Source: Pseudorhodoplanes sinuspersici (GTDB lineage Bacteria; Pseudomonadota; Alphaproteobacteria; Rhizobiales; Xanthobacteraceae). From it: a stretch of 64,000 nt of DNA. Under the pieces are notes generated by a model. The model made no database searches and had not been told where the DNA came from. It saw nothing but the letters and a program-made list of their open reading frames with translations. Position 1 is the stretch's first letter, and every line of letters starts with the position of its first letter. Location: NCBI RefSeq assembly GCF_002119765.1, contig NZ_CP021112.1, forward strand, positions 2,040,501-2,104,500, in the 5' to 3' direction. Below are positions 7,628 to 17,342 of the stretch, piece by piece. The position numbers and the translations under genes are program-made.

Positions 7628-8376
7628 GGATGCGCTCCGCCGAGATAGACCTCGCGCACGCGCGGATCGGTCGAGATTTCCTTCGGTGTGCCTTCAAGCA
7701 GAATGGCGCCGCCGACCATCACGATGATGCGGCTGGCGAAGCGGAACACCACGTTCATGTCGTGCTCGATGAACAGCACCGAGATATCCTTGGAAAGTTC
7801 GGCAATCACCGAAAACAATTCGGCGCTTTCTTCCGGCGGCACACCGGCGGCCGGCTCGTCGAGCAGCAGCACCTGCGGTTTCGAGGCCAGCGCCAGTGCG
7901 ATCTCGAGAAGGCGCTGCTGGCCATAGGCCAGTTCGCGCGTCGGCCGATAGGCATGATCGCCAAGCCGCAGCGACTTCAAAATCTCGTAGGCTTCGTCGG
8001 CGTCGTTGCGATAGGACGGCAGCGCCTTCCACCACGTGCCGGCTTCCTTGTTGCGCTCGCAGATCGCCAGCGTCACCGATTCCAGCGCGGAGAGGTTGGG
8101 AAACAGCGTGTTGATCTGGAAGGTGCGAACCAGGCCGCGCTTCACGCGCTGGTCCGGCTTCAGATGCGTGATGTCGGTCTCGCCCAGCATGATCTGGCCG
8201 CTGTCAGGCGTGATCATGCCGGTCATCAGATTGATCAGCGTGGTCTTGCCGGCGCCGTTCGGACCGATCAGCGCATAGCGTTCGCCGCGCGGCACCGAAA
8301 TGCTGATATCGCGCGCGACGACAAGCTGGCCGAAACGCTTGTTGATGTTGCGTGTGGCGAGAGCCGGCACGGTCAT
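7624..8376 (-). CDS. livG: Liv-type ABC importer ATPase LivG
   Basis: A 250-residue ATPase. The frame is open far upstream over livM, but the start is ATG 8376 (MTVPALATRNINKRFGQL), which overlaps the livM stop codon as ATGA. Motifs: Walker A GPNGAGKTT near 37-45, the LivG variant signature LAYGQQRLLEIA, Walker B VLLLDEPAAG, and 'LFIEHDMNVVF' with the switch His. The C-terminus 'DPRVREVYLGG' is typical of LivG. It is the partner of LivF in the same operon. Confidence 0.93.
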   Translation of the reverse strand: MTVPALATRNINKRFGQLVVARDISISVPRGERYALIGPNGAGKTTLINLMTGMITPDSGQIMLGETDITHLKPDQRVKRGLVRTFQINTLFPNLSALESVTLAICERNKEAGTWWKALPSYRNDADEAYEILKSLRLGDHAYRPTRELAYGQQRLLEIALALASKPQVLLLDEPAAGVPPEESAELFSVIAELSKDISVLFIEHDMNVVFRFASRIIVMVGGAILLEGTPKEISTDPRVREVYLGGAHP

Positions 8377-9368
8377 GAGCGGCGCCCCCGGATCATGCGA
8401 TAGAGATGCGACAGGCCGCCCAGGATACCGTTCGGCAGCACCATTACGACAGTCACCAGCAAGAGGCCGATCCAGAAATACCAGTATTGCGGATTGATGC
8501 CGGAGAACTGGTCGCGCGCCACCATGAAGATAATGGCGCCGATCAGTCCGCCATACATCATGCCCGCGCCGCCGAGCACCAGCATCACGAGGACGTCGGC
8601 GGAGCGCTGGAAGTCGAGCACGCCGAGCGACACGGTCGAGGTCGTCTGCGCCAGCAGCGCGCCGGCGATGCCGGCAATGGCAGCGGACATCGTGTAAACT
8701 TTGCGGATATGCGCAGCGCTTGGTGCACCGATCGCCGGCATGCGCACGGAATTCTCGCGAATGCCGCGCAAAGCCAGACCGAATGGCGAATTGGTCAGCC
8801 GCCGCACGAGAAGGAACATAAGGAACAGCACCGCCAATGAATAGGTGTAGGCGGTCCGGCCCCAGAGATCGAATTCGAAATAGCCGAGCAGGTCGCCGAT
8901 GCGGATGCCCTGCAATCCATCGGCGCCGCCGGTGAGCCAATGCGCCGAATTGGCGAGTTCATGGACGAGGAAACCAAGACCGAGCGTGATCATGATCAGC
9001 GCGAGATGCTTGAAGCGCGAGATGATGAAGCTCGTGGCAAAGCCGACAATGCCGGTGAGTAAAGCCGCGATAAACAGGCCGAGAATCGGATCGCTGATGC
9101 CGTATTTCGAAATGATGCCGGCGGTATAGGCGCCGATGCCGAAGAAGGCGGCGTGGCCGAGCGAGACGATGCCGGCATAACCGAGAATGAGATCGAGCGA
9201 GAGCGCGAACAAGGCTGTGATGGCGATCTGGCTCGCCAGCGACAGATAGTTCGGAAACAGTACGAATGGCAAAAGCGTTGCCAGCCAGAACACATATTCC
9301 AGCGGGTGCCAGCGCGTCTGTGCGCGAAGATAGTCGTGCGGGGTCATCGGTGTGCCGGGCTTGCTCAT
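8373..9368 (-). CDS. livM: Liv-type ABC importer permease LivM
   Basis: A 331-residue inner-membrane permease with about 8-10 hydrophobic segments. It carries the LivM signature region LDLILGYAGIVSLGHAAFFG near residues 60-80 and the transmission-loop pattern 'GLALRGIRENSVRMPAIG'. It pairs with LivH to form the translocation channel. It overlaps livG by four bases (ATGA). The 178-base gap to livH upstream holds a palindromic repeat (9393-9511). Confidence 0.92.
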   Translation of the reverse strand: MSKPGTPMTPHDYLRAQTRWHPLEYVFWLATLLPFVLFPNYLSLASQIAITALFALSLDLILGYAGIVSLGHAAFFGIGAYTAGIISKYGISDPILGLFIAALLTGIVGFATSFIISRFKHLALIMITLGLGFLVHELANSAHWLTGGADGLQGIRIGDLLGYFEFDLWGRTAYTYSLAVLFLMFLLVRRLTNSPFGLALRGIRENSVRMPAIGAPSAAHIRKVYTMSAAIAGIAGALLAQTTSTVSLGVLDFQRSADVLVMLVLGGAGMMYGGLIGAIIFMVARDQFSGINPQYWYFWIGLLLVTVVMVLPNGILGGLSHLYRMIRGRRS

Positions 9369-9392
9369 GGCCTATCGCTTTCCCTCTTGTTG

Positions 9393-9511
9393 CTCCCTCC
9401 CCCTAAAAGGGGGAGGGCTGGGGAGGGGGTCTCAAGCAAGCAAGAAGAAGCTGACCCCCACCCGGCGTACTTCGTACGCCGACCTCCCCCTTCCGGGGGG
9501 AGGTGAGGGAG
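9393..9511. repeat. Palindromic intergenic repeat, family A (inside the liv operon)
   Basis: CCCTCCCCCTAAAAGGGGGAGGG forms one hairpin, CGGCGTAC-ttc-GTACGCCG (9463-9481) a second, and CCTCCCCCTTCCGGGGGGAGG a third. This modular structure recurs at 10433-10604, 39417-39536 and 53913-54044. It lies between livH and livM and would put strong RNA structure into the operon transcript, possibly setting relative mRNA levels. It encodes nothing. Confidence 0.8.
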
Positions 9512-9546
9512 AGCGAGCGTGTCGGTTGTTGTCGGAGCCTGCATCG

Positions 9547-10407
9547 CTATCGCTTCCCGAACAGGCCGGCTGGCCGCCACATCAGGAGCAAGATCATCAC
9601 GAGGTAGATCAGGAAGGCGCCGACCTCCGGCACATAGTATTTGCCGGCAATGTCACTCACGCCGATCAGCACCGCGGCGATGAACGAGCCGAGGATCGAG
9701 CCGAGACCGCCGACCGACACCACGATCAGCACATAAACGAGATAGGTCAGCGCGAAGGACGGATCGAGGCCGACGATCTCGATCGCCAGCGCGCCGCCAA
9801 GTCCGGCAAGACCGCTGCCGAGCGCGAAGGTGGCTGCAAAGGTCGCATCGACATTGATGCCGAGACCGCGCGCCATGCGCTGGTTGTCGACCGCGGCGCG
9901 CACCTGCTGGCCAAAGCGCGTGTATTCAAGCGTGAGAACGAGAACCAGCGTGACGGCCAGGCCGACCGCGACAAGAAACAGGCGATAGACGCCGAAATTG
10001 ATGCCGAAATATTCGATCGAGCCGCGCAGGAACGATGGCGTCGGCGCGGATTGATGAACGGTACCGAAAATGTAGGCCGCCGTGGCGATCGACATGAAGG
10101 CGAGGCCGATGGTCAGCAAAACCTGATCGAGATCGGTGGCGCGATAGAGCTTGCGGTAGAGTAGGCGTTCGAACACCACGCTCACCAATGCGGCCGCCAG
10201 GAAGGCCATCGGCAGGGTGGCAAGAAATGGCCAGCCAAAGCGATTGACCAGCGTCACGGTGAGGTAACCGCCGAGCATCGCGAAAGCGCAATGCGCGAGG
10301 TTGACGAAATTCATCATGCCGAGGGTAACCGACAGGCCGACCGACAGCAAAAACAGCAGCATGCCGTAGGCAAAGCCGTCGAACAGAACGCCGATAATAG
10401 GCCCCAA
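9547..10407 (-). CDS. livH: Liv-type ABC importer permease LivH
   Basis: A 286-residue permease with about 8 hydrophobic segments. The LivH hallmark SVGLSVTLGMMNFVNLAHCA is at about residues 22-41, and the coupling-loop pattern 'YTRFGQQVRAAVDNQRMARGLGI' is in the middle. The likely start is TTG 10407, preceded by GGGGGA about 6 bases upstream; no ATG gives a complete first membrane segment. It is flanked on both sides by family A repeats, which separate it from the binding-protein gene upstream and livM downstream. Confidence 0.9.
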   Translation of the reverse strand: MGPIIGVLFDGFAYGMLLFLLSVGLSVTLGMMNFVNLAHCAFAMLGGYLTVTLVNRFGWPFLATLPMAFLAAALVSVVFERLLYRKLYRATDLDQVLLTIGLAFMSIATAAYIFGTVHQSAPTPSFLRGSIEYFGINFGVYRLFLVAVGLAVTLVLVLTLEYTRFGQQVRAAVDNQRMARGLGINVDATFAATFALGSGLAGLGGALAIEIVGLDPSFALTYLVYVLIVVSVGGLGSILGSFIAAVLIGVSDIAGKYYVPEVGAFLIYLVMILLLMWRPAGLFGKR

Positions 10408-10432
10408 AGTCGTCCCCCGCTCTCTGCGTCAC

Positions 10433-10604
10433 TTCCTTCCCCTGCGCCGAAGTCGGATGTTTCCGACTTCGGCCCTCAAACATGCCGAGCTCGGATACAT
10501 CCGAGCTCGGATGGGAGGGTTGGGGAGGGGGTCACAGACCCCCACCCGATTTGCGCGCTTCGCTTGCAAATCGACCTCCCCCTTTCAGGGGGAGGTGAGG
10601 AAAA
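10433..10604. repeat. Palindromic intergenic repeat, family A, with extra hairpins
   Basis: This copy contains CCGAAGTCGGA-tgt-TCCGACTTCGG (from about 10448), then CCGAGCTCGGAT-ac-ATCCGAGCTCGG (from about 10485), then the family A core ending in CCTCCCCCTTTCAGGGGGAGG. The two extra hairpins look like nested or tandem insertions. It fills most of the 280-base gap between the binding-protein gene at 10688 and livH. Confidence 0.8.
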
Positions 10605-10687
10605 GTCAATCGGTGCGAATGCCGCTCCCGCAAGACAACGCCCGGAGCGGGTGGCTCCGGGCGCCAATAATACCGGAAGAAACGGTA

Positions 10688-11872
10688 TTACTTCTTCATC
10701 CGCTCTTTCACCGGATCCTTCACGGCCTCGACTTTGTCGAATTCGACATTGACGACCTTGCCGTCGACCTTCTCCACGCGACGGATATAGACGTCCTGGA
10801 TAATGTCGCGGGTTTCCGGATCGATCGAGATTGGGCCGCGCGGGCTTTCCCACTTGGAACCTTTGGCGGCGTCGACCAGGCCCTGCGCGTCGGTCTTGCC
10901 GCCGGTCTTCTTCAGCACGTCATAGATGAGCTGCATGCCATCCCAGCCGCCGACCGAGAAGAAATCCGGGTTGCGCTTGTATTCCGCGTTGAAGGCCTTC
11001 ACGAAAGCGTCGTTCTTCGCCGACTTGTGGTTCGGGTCATAGTGGAAGCCGGTGATGATGCCGAGGGCGGCATCGCCCATGCTCTTGAGGGCGGCGTCAT
11101 CGGTGATTTCACCCTGGCCGAACACCTTGATCTTCTTTGGATCGATGCCGCGTTCCGAGAGCGCCTTGCCGAAAGCCGGCGGCTGCGCACCGCCCGGCAC
11201 GAACACATAGATGCCTTCCGGATTGAGATCCTTCGCGCGCTGCACATAAGCGGAGAAGTCCGGGTTGGCGACGGCCATCTTCACCGAGCCAATGACCTCA
11301 CCGCCGGCTTCCTTGAAGGCGCGGCTGAAGCCGCCTTCGGCGTCCAGGCCCGGGCCGTAATCGGAGGCCATCGTGTAGACCTTCTTCACCCCGCCTTTGG
11401 TCGCGGCCCACTTGCCGAGCGCTTCGTTGATCTGCGGCGTGGTCAGCGAGGTGCGCACCATATAGGGCGACTTGGTGGTGATGATCGAGGTCGCGGCATT
11501 CATCACGACCATGAATTTCTTGGCCTGGTCGGAGACATCGCCGGCGGCGATCGCATTCGGGGTCAGCACGAAACCGGTCAGAATGTCGACGCCGTCACGC
11601 ACGACGAGTTCCTGCGCGAGACGCTTGGCAACGTCCGGCGCGATGCCGCCGACATCCTTGCGGATGAATTCGATCTTGCGGCCGGCCACGGTATCGCCGT
11701 TCTGCTTCACGAACAGCTTGATGGCATTGTCCATCTGCGTCGCCGCATCGGCGAACTGGCCCGAATAGGGCAGGATGATGCCGATCTTGATCGGGCCTTG
11801 CTGCGCCGTGGCTGCGCCAGCGAACAATGCCGCGGCAGCGAAAGCGCCGATTCCTAACACCTTTTTGAACAT
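10688..11872 (-). CDS. Liv-type ABC substrate-binding protein (second of a tandem pair)
   Basis: A 394-residue periplasmic binding protein with signal peptide MFKKVLGIGAFAAAALFAGA followed by ATAQQ. The mature start IKIGIILPYSGQFADAATQM is typical of Peripla_BP_6. ATG 11872 is chosen because GGAGGAAG precedes it by 6 bases. It is closely related along its length to the protein encoded just upstream (11933-13144): both share 'FADAATQMDN', 'DILTGF/DILAGF.LTPNA', 'NAATSIITTKSPY', 'ILGQGEITDD/VFGQGEITDD' and 'SWESPRGPMSID/KWESPRGPISID'. It probably feeds the LivHMGF system downstream. Confidence 0.92.
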   Translation of the reverse strand: MFKKVLGIGAFAAAALFAGAATAQQGPIKIGIILPYSGQFADAATQMDNAIKLFVKQNGDTVAGRKIEFIRKDVGGIAPDVAKRLAQELVVRDGVDILTGFVLTPNAIAAGDVSDQAKKFMVVMNAATSIITTKSPYMVRTSLTTPQINEALGKWAATKGGVKKVYTMASDYGPGLDAEGGFSRAFKEAGGEVIGSVKMAVANPDFSAYVQRAKDLNPEGIYVFVPGGAQPPAFGKALSERGIDPKKIKVFGQGEITDDAALKSMGDAALGIITGFHYDPNHKSAKNDAFVKAFNAEYKRNPDFFSVGGWDGMQLIYDVLKKTGGKTDAQGLVDAAKGSKWESPRGPISIDPETRDIIQDVYIRRVEKVDGKVVNVEFDKVEAVKDPVKERMKK

Positions 11873-11932
11873 TGCAGTCTTCCTCCAGATGATTGGTGCA
11901 GTTTGTTGCAATTGCGTATCGGACCTTGAGCG

Positions 11933-13144
11933 TTACTGGCCCATCCGGGCTTTGACCGGGTCCTTTACGTTTTCGACCTTGTCGAACTCTATATTCACGA
12001 GCCCTGCAGGCGTTTTCTCCACCCGCCGGAAATAAACCGTCTGCACGACGTCGCGGGTCTGCGGATCGATCGACATGGGACCGCGCGGGCTTTCCCAGGA
12101 CAGTCCTTTCGCAGCCGCCATGAAGGTGTCGCCGTCGGCCTTGCCGCCCGTCTTCTTCAACACCTCATAGATGAGGTTCATTCCGTCATAGCCGCCGACC
12201 GCGAACAGATTGGGGTTCACGCCGCCGGACAATTCGCGGTAGCCCTTCACGAAGTCCTTGTTCAGCGCGGAATCGTGGTTGTGGTCGTAGTGATAGGAGG
12301 TGATGACGCCGAGCGCGGCATCGCCGGCGCTGGTGAGGGCGGTGTCGTCGGTGATTTCACCCTGGCCGAGAATCTTGATCTTGTCCGGCGTCACGCCGCG
12401 CTCGGCCATCGACTTCATGATGGCGGCGGGTTGTACGCCGGCCGGCACGAACACGAAGATCGATTCCGGGTTGGCATCTTTCGCGCGTTGCACGAAAGCG
12501 GAGAAATCCGGGCTGGCGATCGGCATGCGCAACTGGCCGACGATCTCGCCGCCGGCTTCCTTGAACGAACGGACGAAAGCGGCTTCCGCGTCATGGCCCG
12601 GGCCGTAGTCGGAGACCATGGTGAAGGCTTTTTTGGTGCCCTGCTTGGCCACCCAGGCGCCGAAGGGCTCGATCACTTGCGGTGAGGTGAAGGAGACGCG
12701 CAGCGCATAAGGCGACTTGGTGGTGATGATCGAGGTCGCCGCATTCATGATGATCATCGGCTTCTTGGCCTGCGCCGACACATCGGCGGCGGCGAGCGCA
12801 TTCGGCGTCAGCGCAAAGCCGGCCAGGATATCGACGCCGTCGCGGACGATCAGCTCCTGCGCCAGCCGCTTGGCGATGTCAGGATTGGCGCCGCCGGTGT
12901 CCTTGCGGATGATCTCGATCTTCTTGCCGGCGACGGTGTCCCCGAATTTTTTCAGATAGAGTTTGATGCCGTTGTCCATCTGGGTCGCGGCGTCGGCGAA
13001 CTGACCCGAGAAGGTGCTGATGAAGCCGATCTTGATGGTGCCCTGGGATTGCCCTTGAGCATGGCTCGGCGACGCCGAAATCAGTGCGGTGGCGAAAAGG
13101 CTTGCTGCGAGCCAAGGTGATCCGGCGAACCGTGCCGATCGCAT
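11933..13144 (-). CDS. Liv-type ABC substrate-binding protein (first of a tandem pair)
   Basis: A 403-residue periplasmic binding protein with signal peptide (LAASLFATALISASPSHAQ) and mature start IKIGFISTFSGQFADAATQM. ATG 13144 follows GGGAGG at the right distance; a TTG at 13159 would place the start upstream of that site. It is a clear paralogue of the next gene in the operon (60 bases between them), so one ABC core is served by two receptors. This is the promoter-proximal gene of the leftward operon and is divergent from xdhA across 269 bases. Confidence 0.92.
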   Translation of the reverse strand: MRSARFAGSPWLAASLFATALISASPSHAQGQSQGTIKIGFISTFSGQFADAATQMDNGIKLYLKKFGDTVAGKKIEIIRKDTGGANPDIAKRLAQELIVRDGVDILAGFALTPNALAAADVSAQAKKPMIIMNAATSIITTKSPYALRVSFTSPQVIEPFGAWVAKQGTKKAFTMVSDYGPGHDAEAAFVRSFKEAGGEIVGQLRMPIASPDFSAFVQRAKDANPESIFVFVPAGVQPAAIMKSMAERGVTPDKIKILGQGEITDDTALTSAGDAALGVITSYHYDHNHDSALNKDFVKGYRELSGGVNPNLFAVGGYDGMNLIYEVLKKTGGKADGDTFMAAAKGLSWESPRGPMSIDPQTRDVVQTVYFRRVEKTPAGLVNIEFDKVENVKDPVKARMGQ

Positions 13145-13413
13145 CGGGGATCCTCCCAAGTTTTTGGATAAGATAGGCTTTTTCGGAAACTAGCGAGGGG
13201 AGGTAACAACGTCAATTTGGCGGCCGAATGTCGCAGTGGCCGTCGGGTTAACGTGATTAACGCGGCCGGCGGGCAGGCTGTGGGGGCGGCTGCATGGCTT
13301 TTGTGCGGCCCACGAATTGCATCGAAAATCGGCAGAGAATGTGATCTCTGGGTGGGCCATCGCGCCCGGATTGGCGTTAAGCTTTTGACGCGGCGAATAC
13401 GAATAGGACTGAC

Positions 13414-14826
13414 GTGGCTCTGAATTTCGAACTCAATGGTCAAATGCGCTCGGAGAACGACGTTTCTACGAGCATGACAGTGCTGGATTATCTGCGGTTA
13501 AAGGCGCGTCTGACCGGCACCAAGGAGGGCTGCGCCGAGGGCGACTGCGGCGCCTGCACCATCGTGATTGCGCCTCTAGGCGAAGACAAACTGCATTATC
13601 GCGCGGTCAATGCATGCCTCATGGTTGTGCCGCAGCTCGATGGCCATTCCGTGCTGACGGTGGAAGGATTGGCAGGCCGGGACGGTACGTTGCATTCGGT
13701 CCAGCAATCGCTGGTGGAAACCGATGCGACGCAATGCGGTTTCTGCACGCCCGGCTTTGTGATGGCGATGTTTGCGTTTGCGCAAAGCGATGAGGAACGC
13801 AGCGACGAAGCTATCCACGAAGCGCTCGCGGGAAATTTGTGCCGCTGCACCGGCTATCGGCCCATCGTCGAGGCATGCCGCATCATGCGCGCTGACCCGC
13901 CGGGATGTGCAAGCGCGCAAAGCCAGGTTCCGATTCCGATCGAGGAATATCGCCGCGGCTCGCAGCTTTATCTCACGCCGCGGACGCTGGATCAGATGGC
14001 GGAAGTGAAGGCTTCCCACCCCGACGCGATCGTTCTCGCCGGTGGGACGGATCTTGGGCTGCGCGTCAGTAAGGACCGCATTTCTTTTCCAGCGGTGATC
14101 TCGACGCGTGGCGTTGCCGCACTACAAGAGATCAAAGACGACGATGGCGTGCTGACGATCGGCGGCGGCGTCACCTACACCCAGGCGTTGCCCTATCTCG
14201 ACAGGCATTTTCCTTCATTCGCGACGCTGGTTCGCCGCATCGGCTCGCGGCAGATCCGCAACCTGGGCACCTTTGCCGGGAATCTCGCCAATGCATCGCC
14301 GATCGGAGATACCATCCCATGTCTGATGGCGCTGGGCGCCGAGATCGCGCTGCGCTCGAAAAAAAGAGTGCGCATCGTATCAGCGGATGACTTCATCCTC
14401 GGCTATCGCAAGACGGCGCTAGCCGAGGATGAATTCATCGAGTCGATTTTAATCCCGCTTCTTCCCGCTGGAACGAGCTTCATCGCCTACAAGCTGTCGA
14501 AGCGCTTCGATCAGGATATCTCGACGGTGGTTGCGGCATTCCGGTTGCGGGTCGATGGCGGCAACGTGAGCGAGCTCCGCGCCGCTTATGGTGGCATGGC
14601 CGCGCAAGCCGGGCGCGCAAAGAATGTCGAGACGGCTGTGACCGGCAAGCCTTGGACTGCTGACACGCTGAGAAACATCGATGCAGTTTTAGCAAAAGAC
14701 TTTCAGCCGATGACTGATCATCGCGGCACGAATGCCTACCGTCTGCGCTCGGCGGCCAATCTGATTCGTCGTTTGCAGGTCGAGACGACGACCGAGCCAG
14801 CAGCCTTGCAGGTGTGGGATCTATGA
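13414..14826 (+). CDS. xdhA: Xanthine dehydrogenase, small subunit (2Fe-2S and FAD domains)
   Basis: A 470-residue protein starting at GTG 13414, needed to keep the first beta strand (LNFELNGQ). The N-terminal 2Fe-2S domain has Cys40, 45, 48 and 68 (EGCAEGDCGAC). The second 2Fe-2S domain has Cys108, 111, 143 and 145 (CGFCTPG, NLCRCTGY). The FAD domain follows from about 185, with VLAGGTDLGLRVSK and RQIRNLGTFAGNLANASPIG. Electrons from purine oxidation at the Mo centre pass through these clusters to FAD and NAD+. It overlaps xdhB (ATGA). No xdhC maturation gene is next to it. Confidence 0.94.
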   Translation: MALNFELNGQMRSENDVSTSMTVLDYLRLKARLTGTKEGCAEGDCGACTIVIAPLGEDKLHYRAVNACLMVVPQLDGHSVLTVEGLAGRDGTLHSVQQSLVETDATQCGFCTPGFVMAMFAFAQSDEERSDEAIHEALAGNLCRCTGYRPIVEACRIMRADPPGCASAQSQVPIPIEEYRRGSQLYLTPRTLDQMAEVKASHPDAIVLAGGTDLGLRVSKDRISFPAVISTRGVAALQEIKDDDGVLTIGGGVTYTQALPYLDRHFPSFATLVRRIGSRQIRNLGTFAGNLANASPIGDTIPCLMALGAEIALRSKKRVRIVSADDFILGYRKTALAEDEFIESILIPLLPAGTSFIAYKLSKRFDQDISTVVAAFRLRVDGGNVSELRAAYGGMAAQAGRAKNVETAVTGKPWTADTLRNIDAVLAKDFQPMTDHRGTNAYRLRSAANLIRRLQVETTTEPAALQVWDL

Positions 14827-17147
14827 GCGCGCCCCTTTCTCGCATTCGCGGCGGTGCTCATGCATCAATCCGTCATGACAGCGCTGCCGGTCATGTTACC
14901 GGCGCCGCGCTTTATCTCGATGATGTTCCATCCGTTCCCGGCTCGCTGGAATCGGCATTGGTGCTGTCGCCACATCCGCATGCGCGGATCAAAAACATCG
15001 ATGTATCGCGTGCGCTCGCTGCGCCCGGTGTCGCTGCCGTCATCACCGCTGTCGATATTCCCGGCAAGAACGACATCGCCCCGATCCGCAGCGACGAGCC
15101 GTTGCTGGCCGCCGGCATCGTCGAGCATGAAGGGCAGATCGTTGCGGCTGTCGCTGCGATGACGCTGGATCAGGCGCGCGCGGCCGCGAAACTGGTCAGC
15201 GTCGAATACGAGGTGTTCGAGCCGATCCTGATGCTCGAACAGGCGATTGAACGGGAAAACTTCGTCGCGCCGCCTCAGCAAATGGTGCGCGGCGATGTCG
15301 AAGCCGCGCTCTCATCGGCGCGACATCGGCTCTCCGGCGAGTTCGCGTGCGGTGGTCAGGAGCATTTCTATCTCGAGGGTCAGATCGCGATCGCCACGCT
15401 CGGCGAAAATCGCGACATCCATGTCTGGAGCTCGACCCAGCATCCCACCGAAGTGCAACATGGCGTCGCGCATCTGCTGGGAATTCCTTTCAACGCGGTG
15501 ACAGTCGAGGTGCGCCGCATGGGCGGTGGGTTTGGCGGCAAGGAAAGCCAACCGACCATCGTTGCTGGCATCGCGGCCGTGCTGGCCTGGAAGACGCGCC
15601 GTCCGGTCAAGCTGCGGCTGTCGCGCGATGACGACATGCGTGCGACCGGCAAGCGCCATCCCTTCTTGTTCCGCTATGATGTCGGCTTTGATGACGACGG
15701 CGCGATCAAAGGTCTCGATTTGTTATTAGCTGCGAATGGCGGTCATGTTGCCGATCATACGCCGGCGGTGATGACGCGAGCCTTGTGCCATTCCGACAAT
15801 TGCTACTGGCTGCCTGCGGTCCGTTTCCACGGTCTATCCTGCAAGACCAATACGGTCTCGAACACCGCATTCCGCGGCTATGGTGGGCCGCAAGGGATGC
15901 TCGGCATTGAGACAATCATCGATATCGTCGCACGCCATCTCGGTTTGTCACTCGAAGAGGTGCGCAAACGCAATTTCTACGGCGCTGAGCGCAACAACGT
16001 CACGCCCTATGGTATGACGATCGAAGACAACATGATCGAGCAGGTCATCGACGATCTGGATCGCAGCGTCGATTTGAAAGCCTGGCGCGAGGATGTCATT
16101 GCGTTCAACAAGACGAGCGCTGTGATCAAGAAGGGCTTCGCGACGATGCCGGTGAAGTTCGGCATCTCGTTCAATCGTCCGGCGCTTAATCAGGCTGGTG
16201 CATTGGTGCATGTTTACATGGATGGCAGCGTGACGCTGAACCACGGCGGCACGGAGATGGGGCAGGGCCTGTTCATCAAGGTGGCGCAGGTTGTGGCCGA
16301 AACGTTCCAGATCGATATCGACAATATCCGCATCACCGCGACAACGACCGGCAAGGTGCCGAACACCTCGCCGACCGCCGCATCTTCGGGCTCCGATCTG
16401 AACGGCATGGCCGCGCGCAACGCCGCCGAGCAGATCAAGGATCGCATGGCCGATGTTGCGGCCGATCATTTCAATGTGCCGAGGGCTGAGATCGTCTTTT
16501 CGGCAAACCGCATTTATGCCGGCAACCGCTCGATATCGTTTGCCGAGCTTGCGGCCCTATCGTGGGAAAAGCGCGTGTCGCTGTCGGCTACCGGCTTTTA
16601 CCGCACGCCCAAAGTCCATTGGGACATGGCGACCAGCAGCGGCCGACCATTCTATTACTTCACTTATGGCGCGGCAGCCGCCGAAGTCGCGATCGATACG
16701 CTTACTGGCGAGATGCGCGTCCTCCGCGCGGAGATGGTGCAGGACTGCGGTGAATCGCTGAATCCGGCGATTGATCTCGGCCAGATCGAAGGTGCGTTCG
16801 TTCAGGGCATGGGCTGGCTGACCACCGAAGAATTGGTCTGGGACGAGAAAGGCCGCCTGCGGACGCACGGGCCATCGACCTACAAGATCCCCGGCAGCCG
16901 TGACGTGCCACCGGTCTTCAATGTGCGTCTTCTGCAGAATGCGCCCAATAAAGAAGAGACAATCTTCCGTTCCAAGGCCGTGGGCGAGCCGCCGCTGATG
17001 CTGGCCCTCTCGGTCTGGCTCGCGGTCCGCGACGCGATCTCCAGTCTGTCTGATTACAGGCTGTCACCGATGCTTGATGCGCCGACGACGCCGGATCGCA
17101 TCCTGGCTGCGGTGGACGAGATGATCGAGCGCTGTCAGCTTCGATAG
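14823..17147 (+). CDS. xdhB: Xanthine dehydrogenase, molybdopterin-binding large subunit
   Basis: A 774-residue Mo-cofactor subunit from ATG 14823, overlapping the xdhA stop. It has MGGGFGGKE at about 233-241, the xanthine-dehydrogenase pattern NTAFRGYGGPQGM, the 'NHGGTEMGQGL' loop, and GEPPLMLALSVWLAVRDAI, which holds the catalytic Glu (about residue 722). The 'FRG.GGPQG' and 'GEPPLMLA' motifs favour a true xanthine/hypoxanthine dehydrogenase over other molybdenum hydroxylases. It oxidises hypoxanthine and xanthine to urate in the cytoplasm. The insertase XdhC must be encoded elsewhere. Confidence 0.94.
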   Translation: MSAPLSRIRGGAHASIRHDSAAGHVTGAALYLDDVPSVPGSLESALVLSPHPHARIKNIDVSRALAAPGVAAVITAVDIPGKNDIAPIRSDEPLLAAGIVEHEGQIVAAVAAMTLDQARAAAKLVSVEYEVFEPILMLEQAIERENFVAPPQQMVRGDVEAALSSARHRLSGEFACGGQEHFYLEGQIAIATLGENRDIHVWSSTQHPTEVQHGVAHLLGIPFNAVTVEVRRMGGGFGGKESQPTIVAGIAAVLAWKTRRPVKLRLSRDDDMRATGKRHPFLFRYDVGFDDDGAIKGLDLLLAANGGHVADHTPAVMTRALCHSDNCYWLPAVRFHGLSCKTNTVSNTAFRGYGGPQGMLGIETIIDIVARHLGLSLEEVRKRNFYGAERNNVTPYGMTIEDNMIEQVIDDLDRSVDLKAWREDVIAFNKTSAVIKKGFATMPVKFGISFNRPALNQAGALVHVYMDGSVTLNHGGTEMGQGLFIKVAQVVAETFQIDIDNIRITATTTGKVPNTSPTAASSGSDLNGMAARNAAEQIKDRMADVAADHFNVPRAEIVFSANRIYAGNRSISFAELAALSWEKRVSLSATGFYRTPKVHWDMATSSGRPFYYFTYGAAAAEVAIDTLTGEMRVLRAEMVQDCGESLNPAIDLGQIEGAFVQGMGWLTTEELVWDEKGRLRTHGPSTYKIPGSRDVPPVFNVRLLQNAPNKEETIFRSKAVGEPPLMLALSVWLAVRDAISSLSDYRLSPMLDAPTTPDRILAAVDEMIERCQLR

Positions 17148-17218
17148 GCCAGAAGCCGACGGCAGGGATGTCGTGCTGGGGAACTCGGCCGTTGGCCCAC
17201 CCATGCCGAAAGGCTGCA

Positions 17219-17236
17219 TTTACAATACTTTACAAT
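17219..17236. promoter_or_regulatory. Direct repeats upstream of tetR
   Basis: TTTACAAT occurs twice, at 17219-17226 and 17229-17236, in phase by one helical turn (10 bp), in an AT-rich patch about 110 bases before the tetR start. It may be an operator or promoter element for the TetR-RND operon; this is a weak, position-based call. Confidence 0.3.
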
Positions 17237-17342
17237 CATTTCGGTAACTTTGACGCATTGCCGCCGCAATTGTTCCGCAGTAGAGCGAACATTCATTCTC
17301 TTTATGCTGCGCTGCGATATTGCCTCCCGGGGAGGGGAAGTC

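Noticed and set aside
10457-11857. A 466-codon plus-strand frame opposite a binding-protein gene
   Set aside because: It begins in a palindromic repeat and runs antisense to a clear receptor gene, with no domain.
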